The notes under the pieces were generated by a model. The model saw only the letters and a list, made by a program, of their open reading frames with translations. It searched no databases and was not told where the DNA came from. From contig DATIZX010000141.1 of NCBI GenBank assembly GCA_035516795.1, positions 1 through 35,856 of the forward strand: 35,856 bases of DNA, given 5' to 3'. Source of the stretch: DATJBF01 sp035516795 (GTDB lineage: Bacteria > Verrucomicrobiota > Verrucomicrobiia > Palsa-1439). The translations under genes and the position numbers were made by a program. Below, piece after piece: positions 23,626 through 30,630 of the stretch; the first letter of the stretch is position 1, and each line of letters opens with the position of its first letter.

Positions 23626-24492
23626 CTAGGAAGATTTCATTTCTATGTGGACAGGTTCATTTATGTGTAGGTCGCGCTGCGGGAAGGGGATCTCGATGCC
23701 GTGTTCCTTGAACTTGTCCCAGATGGCGAAATTTAACTCACTGCGCAACAGGCCCGGACGGGTCACCATCTCCACCGACCAGACGCGCAGTTCGAAATTC
23801 AAAGAGCTGTCGCCGAATTCCACGAAGCGAACCGTGGGCGGCGGGTCCTTGAGCACGTGCCGGTTGGCCTGGGCAACATCGATCAACAACTTTTCAACGA
23901 CTCGCGGATCGCTGCCATAACTGACGCCGACCGGAATGCGAAATCGCACTTTCGGATCGCCAATGCTCCAGTTCGTCACCCGGCCGGAGATAAATTCGGA
24001 ATTGGGCACGATAATGGTGATGTTATCGTTGGTCACAATCGTCGTGCTTCGCGCGCCAATCCGAACTATATCGCCCATCGTGCCGCCCACGTCGACGCGA
24101 TCGCCAATCTGAATCGGACGCTCGGTGAGTAAAATCAGGCCGCTGACGAAGTTGCTGACGATGTTCTGTAAGCCGAATCCGATGCCCACACCGAGTGCCC
24201 CGGCAATCACCGCCAAAGAACTCATGTTGACGCCCAAAGTTTCGAGACCGACCAGCAAACCCAGTACGAGCACGGCGTAACTGACAATCCGAGCGATGGC
24301 GTACTGGACGCCGACATTGAGTTTGGTGTGGGAAAGGACGCGTTCGCGCAGCACACGGCGGACGATCCGCGAAACCAGCAGCAGCAGCAGCACGAGAACG
24401 ATGAACTGGACAATGGTCGCCAGAGAAATCCAGGTTTGCCCAAACTGGAACAGCGGTTTGGTGAAGATGCCGAAAATTTCGGTCCAGGTCAT
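23626..24492 (-). CDS. Small-conductance mechanosensitive channel (MscS family)
   Basis: The frame extends to a TTG at 24510. The ATG at 24490-24492, preceded by GGAG at seven bases, is the better start (288 residues). Three or so N-terminal helices (about 20-50, 65-90, 95-120) end in the pore helix TM3, which is glycine- and alanine-rich (VIAGALGVGIGFGLQNIVSN). The MscS beta domain follows: ERPIQIGDRVDVGGTMGDIV, RIGARSTTIVTNDN, IIVPNSEFIS and VTNWS. The C-terminal alpha/beta domain ends IEIPFPQRDLHI. The channel releases solutes during hypo-osmotic shock. It is the short, MscS-like form without a large periplasmic region. It is divergent from the aminotransferase gene. Confidence 0.95.
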   Translation of the reverse strand: MTWTEIFGIFTKPLFQFGQTWISLATIVQFIVLVLLLLLVSRIVRRVLRERVLSHTKLNVGVQYAIARIVSYAVLVLGLLVGLETLGVNMSSLAVIAGALGVGIGFGLQNIVSNFVSGLILLTERPIQIGDRVDVGGTMGDIVRIGARSTTIVTNDNITIIVPNSEFISGRVTNWSIGDPKVRFRIPVGVSYGSDPRVVEKLLIDVAQANRHVLKDPPPTVRFVEFGDSSLNFELRVWSVEMVTRPGLLRSELNFAIWDKFKEHGIEIPFPQRDLHINEPVHIEMKSS

Positions 24493-24530
24493 GCCATCAC
24501 TCCACACCAATTTATCTTATCAGCGTAACA

Positions 24531-24551
24531 TTTTGCTGCATGCATGCAAAA
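24531..24551. promoter_or_regulatory. Inverted repeat between mscS-like and aminotransferase genes
   Basis: TTTTGC (24531-24536) and GCAAAA (24546-24551) flank a 9-base centre that is itself nearly palindromic (TGCATGCAT). It lies in the divergent intergenic region. A weak promoter-like pair for the plus-strand gene follows: TTGAGA at 24556 and TATACT at 24577, with a 15-base spacer. The position suits an operator, but no regulator gene is adjacent. Confidence 0.4.
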
Positions 24552-24627
24552 AGGATTGAGATTTGCCGGGAAACATTATACTCAATCTCTTGCCCCGTTT
24601 GTCACGAGAAAAGAAAGGAAGACGCCA

Positions 24628-25710
24628 ATGACTCAATCGCATGTGAAACTGTTTATTCCGGGCCCGGTGGAGGTGAGCGAGGGCACATTCCAGGCGATGA
24701 GCCAGCCCATGATCGGCCATCGGAGCAGCGGCTTCCAGGAACTCTACGCGAGCATTCACCCCAAACTGCAGCAAGTACTCTACACCAGGAACCCCGTCTT
24801 CATTTCCACTTCCTCGGCTTGGGGTGTCATGGAAGCGGCCGTGCGCAATCTGGTTGCGAAAAAGGTGCTCAACTGCTGCTGCGGCGCCTTCTCCGATAAA
24901 TGGTTCGATGTCTCCAAACGCAGCGGCAAAGAAGCCGAGGCGCTCAAAGTCGAATGGGGCCAGCCCATTTTGCCGGAAATGGTCGATGCGAAATTGAAGA
25001 CCGGGCACTTCGACGTTGTGACTTTGGTGCACAATGAGACTTCGACCGGCTTGATGAATCCGCTCGCGGACATCGCCAAGGTGATGCGCAATTACCCCGA
25101 CGTGATGTTCATCGTGGACACGGTCAGCTCGATGACCGCCGTGAAGATCGAGACCGACGCGCTGGGCATCGATGTTATCCTCGCGGGCACGCAAAAGGCC
25201 TGGGCGCTGCCGCCGGGACTCGCGGTGTTCGCCGTCAGTGCGCGAGCTTTGAAGAGGGCGGAAACGATTTCTGGTCGCGGCTACTACTTCGATTTCCTTG
25301 AATTCAAGGCGAACCACGACAAGAACATGACACCATCCACGCCGAGCATTCCGCACATTTACGGATTGAAATACAAGTTGGAGCAGTTTGAGAAGGAAGG
25401 CATCGAAAACCGTTATGCCCGCCACTTGAAAATGGCGCAGATGACCCGCGCTTGGGCGAAATCGCACGGATTCGAGATGTTCCCGAAAGCCGGCTACGAA
25501 TCGATTACGCTCTCCTGCATTAAGAACAACAAGAATATCGATGTCGCCAAGCTCCAGAAGACGATGAAGGAAAAATACAGGGTGCAGATTGATGGTGGCT
25601 ACGGCCAGATCAAAGGCAAGTCATTCCGACTCGCCCACATGGGCGACGAGACTCCAGAAACCATCACGCAACTGCACGGTATGCTGGATGATTGCCTGAA
25701 GTCGCTGTAA
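24628..25710 (+). CDS. Class V PLP aminotransferase (alanine-glyoxylate / serine type)
   Basis: The frame opens at 24544, but MTQSHVKLFIPGPVEVSEGT from the ATG at 24628, preceded by AAGGAAG, matches the family start (360 residues). Family landmarks are PGPVEV, MIGHRSSGF, HNETSTG, IVDTVSS with Asp164 contacting the pyridine nitrogen, and the PLP Lys190 in AGTQKAWALPPG. A short CCC run (NCCCGAFSDKW) sits near the active-site glycine loop. Relatives act as serine-glyoxylate, alanine-glyoxylate or phosphoserine aminotransferases, and sequence alone does not settle the substrate. The length and the AGTQKAWALPPG wording fit serine/alanine-type members used in serine metabolism. It is monocistronic and converges on the GYF_2 gene. 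Confidence 0.93.
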   Translation: MTQSHVKLFIPGPVEVSEGTFQAMSQPMIGHRSSGFQELYASIHPKLQQVLYTRNPVFISTSSAWGVMEAAVRNLVAKKVLNCCCGAFSDKWFDVSKRSGKEAEALKVEWGQPILPEMVDAKLKTGHFDVVTLVHNETSTGLMNPLADIAKVMRNYPDVMFIVDTVSSMTAVKIETDALGIDVILAGTQKAWALPPGLAVFAVSARALKRAETISGRGYYFDFLEFKANHDKNMTPSTPSIPHIYGLKYKLEQFEKEGIENRYARHLKMAQMTRAWAKSHGFEMFPKAGYESITLSCIKNNKNIDVAKLQKTMKEKYRVQIDGGYGQIKGKSFRLAHMGDETPETITQLHGMLDDCLKSL

Positions 25711-25742
25711 CGACCGCCAATAAAGCCGTTCTCGACATCGTC

Positions 25743-25778
25743 GTGTGACCCTTCCGCGACGGTGCGACCGTTTCACAC
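25743..25778. terminator. Imperfect inverted repeat between convergent genes
   Basis: GTGTGA (25743-25748) and TCACAC (25773-25778) enclose an inner CGGT/ACCG pair. It lies between the aminotransferase stop and the GYF_2 stop, and overlaps the latter by one base. No T-run follows on either strand, so termination is only a possibility. Confidence 0.3.
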
Positions 25779-25957
25779 TAGGCGGGAGCTGCCACCGATT
25801 GGGAATTCAGGAAAACGTCGAGCGGCGTCCACTCCGACGCAGTCTCCTGCCGCGCATAGTCTGACGGCAGCAGACAGCCACTCGCGAAGTCCAACCGCAG
25901 ATCCTCAACCGAATACGGACCAAACTCCTCGCCGTTGTGGGAAACGTAAATTTGCAT
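25778..25957 (-). CDS. Small GYF_2 (DUF4339)-domain protein
   Basis: MQIYVSHNGEEFGPYSVEDL starts the typical GYF_2 module: a strand, x-G-P-x-S, a helix, then CLLPSDYARQETASEWTPLD, where the conserved W closes the domain. At 59 residues (67 from the ATG at 25981) the protein is little more than one domain. In larger proteins GYF_2 usually sits at the N-terminus of a membrane protein; a stand-alone copy is less usual. It lies 51 bases (27 from the upstream ATG) after hisB on the same strand, so it is probably co-transcribed with the histidine genes. No link to histidine synthesis is known. Confidence 0.8.
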   Translation of the reverse strand: MQIYVSHNGEEFGPYSVEDLRLDFASGCLLPSDYARQETASEWTPLDVFLNSQSVAAPA

Positions 25958-26008
25958 GTGATTCAAATCTTTCACATGCACTCCAACACCGAGGGTTCGA
26001 TTCGGTTG

Positions 26009-26650
26009 CTACAATCTTCCCTTGGTACTCGGCACGCCTTTGACTCGTGGATCGCGCTGACAGGCGAGGTCGAGCGCCTTTGCCAGGGCTTTGAAGATTG
26101 CCTCCACAACGTGATGCGGCTCGTCACCCCGCAAAACATCGACGTGCAGATTGCAGCGCGCTTCGTTGGCGAAGCCTTGGAGGAATTCTTTCACCAAGCC
26201 AACGCGGAATCCACAGTCAGAGACGCCTGTGCCACCCTTCTTGCCGCCAAGCTCGACGTTTGCGATCCGACTCCAGTTCTTGGCCTTGAACACCAGAAAA
26301 GGCCGATTGCTGAAGTCCAGCGACACACGTGCCTGCGCCAGTGCCTCATCCATCGGCACCAACGCCCAGCCGTAGCGTCGGATTCCGCGCTTGTCGCCCA
26401 GCGCCTTCACAAACGCCTGCCCCAGTGCGATGCCAACGTCCTCGACCGTGTGATGTGCATCCACATCGAGATCGCCCCTCGCTTTCATGGTCAAATCACA
26501 CAGTGAATGTTTCGCCAACAGCGTCAGCATGTGGTCGAAAAACGGGATGCCGGTCTCGATTTTCGCTTTCCCGCTGCCATCAATCGTGAGCGAGAGCGAA
26601 ATCTGAGTCTCCGCCGTGTCACGTTGAATTGGTGCACTTCGTTTTTTCAC
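26009..26650 (-). CDS. hisB: Imidazoleglycerol-phosphate dehydratase
   Basis: This 213-residue enzyme dehydrates imidazole-glycerol phosphate to imidazole-acetol phosphate. Manganese-site and catalytic motifs are present: TAETQISLSLTIDGSG, GIPFFDHMLTLLAKHS, DAHHTVEDVGIALGQA and the second metal motif DEPHHVVEAIFKALAKAL. The usual middle is extended and altered: VFKAKNWSRIANVELGGKKG and GTGVSDCGFRVGLVKEFLQG replace a shorter segment, making the protein about 15 residues longer than the typical ~195-200. It is the single-domain form without the phosphatase fusion. It follows hisC in the hisD-hisC-hisB order. Confidence 0.95.
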   Translation of the reverse strand: MKKRSAPIQRDTAETQISLSLTIDGSGKAKIETGIPFFDHMLTLLAKHSLCDLTMKARGDLDVDAHHTVEDVGIALGQAFVKALGDKRGIRRYGWALVPMDEALAQARVSLDFSNRPFLVFKAKNWSRIANVELGGKKGGTGVSDCGFRVGLVKEFLQGFANEARCNLHVDVLRGDEPHHVVEAIFKALAKALDLACQRDPRVKGVPSTKGRL

Positions 26651-26672
26651 TTCGTCTAAGCCTTTTCTTTTT

Positions 26673-26754
26673 CTGTCACCCTGAGCTTGTCGAAGGGTCT
26701 CCGCTGTACATGCCCGTTAACGACTGAGATTCTTCGCTTCGCGCAGAATGACAG
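26673..26754. repeat. Dispersed repeat with terminal inverted repeats, overlapping the hisC 3' end
   Basis: The element begins CTGTCACCCTGAGCTTGTCG and ends CGCGCAGAATGACAG. The ends form perfect 6-bp terminal inverted repeats (CTGTCA/TGACAG). Its minus-strand translation gives a frame with HSARSEES and DPSTSSG, peptides that recur in many bacterial annotations because of this repeat class. It spans the end of hisC (stop at 26717) and the hisC-hisB spacer. A diverged relative may lie at 9184-9236. Confidence 0.75.
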
Positions 26755-27823
26755 CCGAACTTCCCAGGAACTTCTCCATCTCTTCCTCTGTGCCGATGCT
26801 GACCCGCGCGAAATCGCGGATTCGGTCCACATCCCACCAACGCACGAGAATATTCCGTTTTCGCAACTTCTCGTACCACTGTTTCGCGGTGCTGGGCGCG
26901 GGTGGACGCGCGAATACGAAATTCGTGTGCGAAGAATAAACAAAGAAGCCCAGTTTTACCAGCGCTTCGGTGACGTGTCGGCGCGTCGCGCAGATTTGTT
27001 TGACGTTCTGCTGAAAATACTCCCAATCATCGAGCGTGGCTTCGGCGCCGATCTGGCTCAAGCGACTCACGTTGTAGCTGTCCTTGACCTTGTTCAGTGC
27101 GGCGATGAGGTCGCGCGGGCCGGCGGCCCAGCCGACGCGCATGCCGGCAAACGAGAACGATTTCGAGAACGAGCGCGCCACAATTACGTTGTCGTATACG
27201 CGGGCAAAATCGAGACAGTTATCAGAAGCAAAATCGACGTACGCTTCATCGATCACTACCACGCCGTCGATCTCCTCGATGACGCGCTGCAATTCCACGC
27301 GCTGCAACCACACGCCGCTCGGCGCGTTGGGTTGTGTGATGAAAACGAGTTTGATCCCTTGAAGCTTGGCCAATAACGGCGGATGGACTCTGAATTGAAA
27401 GTCCTCGTCGAGCGGCAATTCGACTTGTGTCGCCCCTTGGATGTTGGCGAGTACGGGATACAGCGAATAGCTCGGCCAGAAGTAAGCCAGCTTCTCGCAC
27501 TCGCCGCAAAAAGCGCGAACGCACAAGTTTAGAATGTCGTCGCACCCGTTGCCGACGACGATCTGGTCCGCATCGAAACCATAACGCTCGCCCAACTTCT
27601 TTCGTAATACGCCCGCTGTTGGATCCGGATAAAGCCGCAGCGTGCCGTCGATTGTCGCGCGCAACGCGTCCAAGACCTTTGGCGACGGCGGATAGGGATT
27701 CTCGTTCGTATTGAGTTTGATGAGACCGGCGCTCTTTGGCTGCTCGCCCGGAACATAGCCGGCCATGCGCTCGACCTGACGACGGACAAGGTTCCTGGTG
27801 GAACGGGCGTCTCGCTCGTTCAT
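26717..27823 (-). CDS. hisC: Histidinol-phosphate aminotransferase
   Basis: The ATG at 27821-27823 overlaps the hisD stop in an ATGA. The protein is 368 residues, a class I/II PLP aminotransferase. Landmarks are IKLNTNENPYPPSP, VVGNGCDDILNL, AYFWPSYSLYPV, FITQPNAPSG, VVIDEAYVDFA and the PLP lysine in VARSFSKSFSFAGMRVGWAA. RDFARVSIGTEEEMEKFL is the normal C-terminal end. It converts imidazole-acetol phosphate and glutamate to histidinol phosphate. The last ~12 residues (VILREAKNLSR) are encoded by the dispersed repeat at 26673-26754, so the natural stop was evidently replaced when the repeat inserted. It is part of the hisD-hisC-hisB run. Confidence 0.96.
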   Translation of the reverse strand: MNERDARSTRNLVRRQVERMAGYVPGEQPKSAGLIKLNTNENPYPPSPKVLDALRATIDGTLRLYPDPTAGVLRKKLGERYGFDADQIVVGNGCDDILNLCVRAFCGECEKLAYFWPSYSLYPVLANIQGATQVELPLDEDFQFRVHPPLLAKLQGIKLVFITQPNAPSGVWLQRVELQRVIEEIDGVVVIDEAYVDFASDNCLDFARVYDNVIVARSFSKSFSFAGMRVGWAAGPRDLIAALNKVKDSYNVSRLSQIGAEATLDDWEYFQQNVKQICATRRHVTEALVKLGFFVYSSHTNFVFARPPAPSTAKQWYEKLRKRNILVRWWDVDRIRDFARVSIGTEEEMEKFLGSSAVILREAKNLSR

Positions 27824-29097
27824 TTCTTGCGCTTCCCAAATCGTATCTGCGCCGACTTCACGTGAGCGTCGAGACCCTCGATTTCGCCAAATGCTTCCAG
27901 GGCAGGCAACGATTTCTCCAGAGACGCCTTGGAGAATTCGATCACGCTGGTGCGCCGTTGAAATTGATCGACGGTCAGCCCCGCGAACCATGCGCCCGCA
28001 CCGCCGGTAGGCAGCGCATGACTCGGCCCGGCAACATAATCGCCGACAACCGTCGGCGTCCATGGCCCGAGAAAGACAGCGCCAGCTGTTTTTAGCTGAC
28101 GGAGCACCTGGGGGTTGTTCTTCGTCATCAATTCGCAGTGTTCGGGTGCAAACTCGTTCGCGATTGCGATCGCTTGCTTCATGTCTTTCGCGAGGACCAA
28201 CACAGCATTGTTTTCCAGGGCGCGCCGGATGAAATCAGCCCGCTCCAAGGCCGCGGTTTGCGAGCCGGCTTCTTTCGGCGTCTCCGTCAAGATCCGTTCC
28301 GAAGTTGTGACCAACCACACGCGTTCGTAGCCGCTGCCGTGTTCGGCCTGCGCGAGCATGTCAGCCGCGATGTAACGCGGCTCGGCCGTGTCGTCCGCCA
28401 ACACCAGCAATTCGCTCGGCCCGGACAGCATGTCGATACCCACGGCGCCAAACAGCAGACGCTTCGCCGCCGTGACATAGGCGTTGCCGGGTCCAAAGAT
28501 CTTCGCCACCCGCCGGATGGTCGGCGTGCCGAGCGCCATGGCGGCGATAGCCTGCGCGCCGCCGAGTTGATAGATTTCCGTCGCCCCGGCCACTTTTGCC
28601 GCGTACAGCAATGCCGGATTGATGGGCGGCGGCGAACACACCACGATCTCCGTGCAGCCGGCAACCTTGGCCAGCGTGACGGTCATCAACACGGTGGAGA
28701 CGAGCGGGGCCGTGCCGCCGGGAATGTAGATGCCGACGCGTCGGAGCGGATCGAATTTCTCGCCGACGGCACCACCTTGCGCGTTGCGCATCCGCCAATC
28801 TTTGCGCAGCGAACGCTTTGCGAACACGGCGATGTTCCTTTGCGCCGCGGCGATGGCGCGTTGCAGTTTGGCGTCGACTTTCGGTGCCGGCCCGGTCACG
28901 CGCAACTGTTCTGTCGTGATTTTGACGTGGTCGAACCGCTCGGTCAGTTCGATTAAAGCTGTGTTGCCGCGGGCCTGAACGTCGGCGATTACAGCTCGCA
29001 CGGCCTCCTCAATCTTCGGATCTAGGAGGCTGGACGAGGCGCAGGCTTTCGCAACCGCTTCGTCAAAGTCCGTCTGATCGTAGCGCAACAGTTTCAT
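27820..29097 (-). CDS. hisD: Histidinol dehydrogenase
   Basis: This 425-residue enzyme carries out the last two NAD-dependent oxidations of histidine synthesis. Motifs are RVGIYIPGGTAPLVSTVLMT, QLGGAQAIAAMALGT, KIFGPGNAYVTAAKRLLFG, IDMLSGPSELLVLAD, the zinc-ligand region MLAQAEHGSGY, the catalytic Glu-His pair in FAPEHCELM, and GPSHALPTGGAGAW. Length is normal. It is the first gene of the minus-strand run. A 433-base spacer of inverted repeats lies upstream, and no clear promoter could be picked there. The stop overlaps the hisC start in ATGA. Confidence 0.97.
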   Translation of the reverse strand: MKLLRYDQTDFDEAVAKACASSSLLDPKIEEAVRAVIADVQARGNTALIELTERFDHVKITTEQLRVTGPAPKVDAKLQRAIAAAQRNIAVFAKRSLRKDWRMRNAQGGAVGEKFDPLRRVGIYIPGGTAPLVSTVLMTVTLAKVAGCTEIVVCSPPPINPALLYAAKVAGATEIYQLGGAQAIAAMALGTPTIRRVAKIFGPGNAYVTAAKRLLFGAVGIDMLSGPSELLVLADDTAEPRYIAADMLAQAEHGSGYERVWLVTTSERILTETPKEAGSQTAALERADFIRRALENNAVLVLAKDMKQAIAIANEFAPEHCELMTKNNPQVLRQLKTAGAVFLGPWTPTVVGDYVAGPSHALPTGGAGAWFAGLTVDQFQRRTSVIEFSKASLEKSLPALEAFGEIEGLDAHVKSAQIRFGKRKK

Positions 29098-29530
29098 GCG
29101 GCCAGGATGTTACTCGACGGAATGGAGGTAGGGCAAGCCCGCCTGAGGCGGACAAGCGCCCCGCTTGCCACTCCGCGTTCCCCGTTGTGCGAGGGTCTCC
29201 CGCCTGCGCGGACAAAGCCGCTTCGGTGCGGCGAAGGCCCGACCCCGCACAAGATTCAACCGAAGGTCTCCAAGATCCGGCGTAATTCGGGAGACCTCAC
29301 GGTCGCACGGCCGGCGCGGTCGGGAGACCGGCGCCGAACAGTTGAGAGGATCAAAGTGAGGGGCGCTGGGCAATCGGCTTGACCGTCGAATCGTGCGGAG
29401 TATGATGGCGCCGCTAGGAGCAGGGAAGGTCATGGAGGCCACCGCACAACTGCTTGAGGAGAAGGTGTAACAAACCGGTTGATCGCTTATGATCAGGCGT
29501 CATCAATTGGAGTTTTAGAGGCGCTTCAAA
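29098..29530. repeat. Repeat-rich spacer between hisD and the HEPN-motif pair
   Basis: About 433 bases with no convincing gene. GGTCTC or its complement GAGACC occurs four times (29194, 29265, 29291, 29324); GGTCTCC and GGGAGACC form a hairpin across 29265-29296. GGCAAGC/GCTTGCC and CCGCC/GGCGG inverted repeats lie near 29133-29169. A minus-strand frame (29110-29442) is Arg/Pro-rich and looks like repeat translation. The right end (29460-29530) is more A+T-rich and joins the start of the next gene, marking the left edge of the lower-GC island. Confidence 0.55.
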
Positions 29531-30064
29531 GTGAACCCGTCAACCCCATCCGAGTTCTATGATTGGTTCGATTTGACAGATCTTTCAGCCATCGCAGATC
29601 CTGATGATAAGGTTGCGGAGTGCGAATACTTCCTGATGCTGGCATCTACAGAGCGAGATGCCCAGCGTTTTCGCTGGCTAATGAGCGCTTTTTTCAACGC
29701 TGCCTACAGCTTTTTCGAGATCAGCGCGTTCAATGCATATCACGCTTTCCAAGATTCGAAATCGGGCGAGTGGTTAGTGGATAGAGAAGCGTTGGATACG
29801 CTACGCCGTTACGTAGAAGTCGACCGAGATCGCAGGAATCCGTCGCGGGTCAAAACCAAGGCGCTGCACAAAATCACGAAGCGGCTTTACGAGCTGCGAA
29901 AGGGCAACACACATCACTATCCATTGTCGATCATGGCAACAGGGCCATCCTTGCCTGAAGATTTCCAGTTCGGCTGCGTCTCAGGCAAGGAACCGCCTGC
30001 GCTCGCGTTCTGTCGTGACGCCATATCCCTTATTCACCAAGTTCAAACAGAATTAGAAAGATAG
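29531..30064 (+). CDS. Uncharacterised protein with HEPN-type RX4H motif (first of a pair)
   Basis: It starts at GTG 29531, about 10 bases after GAGG; 177 residues. The protein is predicted all-helical. The N-terminal helix DKVAECEYFLMLASTERDAQ and the amphipathic SAFFNAAYSFFEISAFNAYH precede a C-terminal YELRKGNTHHYPLSI containing R123-KGNT-H128. This spacing (R-x4-H with an internal N) is the catalytic motif of HEPN ribonucleases. A long helix-aromatic core before it, as here, is usual. No family name is recognised. The gene is followed after seven bases by another RX4H protein, suggesting a two-gene unit. Composition is low-GC compared with hisD (hand-counted samples 45-48% versus 58%), consistent with transfer. 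Confidence 0.75.
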   Translation: MNPSTPSEFYDWFDLTDLSAIADPDDKVAECEYFLMLASTERDAQRFRWLMSAFFNAAYSFFEISAFNAYHAFQDSKSGEWLVDREALDTLRRYVEVDRDRRNPSRVKTKALHKITKRLYELRKGNTHHYPLSIMATGPSLPEDFQFGCVSGKEPPALAFCRDAISLIHQVQTELER

Positions 30065-30071
30065 GCATCCA

Positions 30072-30539
30072 ATGGACTTAACGAAGCTAATGTCGCTTCA
30101 CACACATTGGTGCATCGCGGACAGCGTTCGTTACGCGCTATTTGTTAAGAAGCCGCCTTCACGGTCAGAAGAGAAACTTCGAGCGCAGGCTGGTGATGAC
30201 TTGGTCGAGATGGCGCTTATTCAGTCAGGAATTTGGCGGATGTGCGTGTTGTACGGTTTGGAATATGTGGTTGTTGAGGGTTATGGAGAGATGGATGATC
30301 GCTTCGAGCCCATCGATAGGCTCTTGGCGCAAACTGCGTACGTAGACAAGCTGAGATTGTTCAGGAACTCAATATTTCACTATCAGCCCAAATTCCCCAA
30401 CCACAAGCAGCTTGGTTTTCTTGAAGAAAAAGGCAGTGGAATTTGGGTTCAACGGTTGCACAAGGCGTTCAAATCCTATTTCAAGGAACGGTTACCTATC
30501 GACGAATACATGCGAACTCTGAAGAAACGGGATGCCTAA
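30072..30539 (+). CDS. Uncharacterised protein with canonical HEPN-type RNxxxH motif (second of a pair)
   Basis: This 155-residue, mainly helical protein has the motif in KLRLFRNSIFHYQPKF: R98-N99-S-I-F-H103, the classical RNxxxH of HEPN domains at the start of the last long helix. Earlier helices contain GDDLVEMALIQSGIWRMCVL and DRLLAQTAYVDKLRLF. It is seven bases after the first HEPN-motif gene and probably translated with it. Its TAA lies inside GCCTAAC, which resembles the R-box of attC sites. No adjacent nucleotidyltransferase (MNT) or standard antitoxin gene is seen. Low G+C (one 60-base sample 43%) supports horizontal gain. Function is inferred only from the motif. Confidence 0.78.
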   Translation: MDLTKLMSLHTHWCIADSVRYALFVKKPPSRSEEKLRAQAGDDLVEMALIQSGIWRMCVLYGLEYVVVEGYGEMDDRFEPIDRLLAQTAYVDKLRLFRNSIFHYQPKFPNHKQLGFLEEKGSGIWVQRLHKAFKSYFKERLPIDEYMRTLKKRDA

Positions 30540-30588
30540 CCGCCGGCTGCACGCGACACCCCTACGGGTCGGGTCATGCACGTGAGCC
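30534..30588 (+). repeat. Degenerate attC-like element after the HEPN-motif pair
   Basis: GCCTAAC (30534-30540), a perfect RYYYAAC box, overlaps the stop codon. It is followed by a hairpin: GGCT/AGCC, CACG/CGTG, CGA/TCG and CCC/GGG blocks, with a 9-base bulge on the 3' arm. No GTTRRRY partner box follows within 100 bases, so if it is an attC it is decayed. It may instead be an unrelated hairpin. Confidence 0.35.
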
Positions 30589-30630
30589 CTATATTCGGAC
30601 AGCAATAGTTTCCCAGAGGGCAGGAATCAT

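Noticed and set aside
29110..29442. 110-codon minus-strand ORF upstream of hisD
   Set aside because: Arg/Pro-rich composition and dense inverted repeats point to repeat DNA, not a protein.
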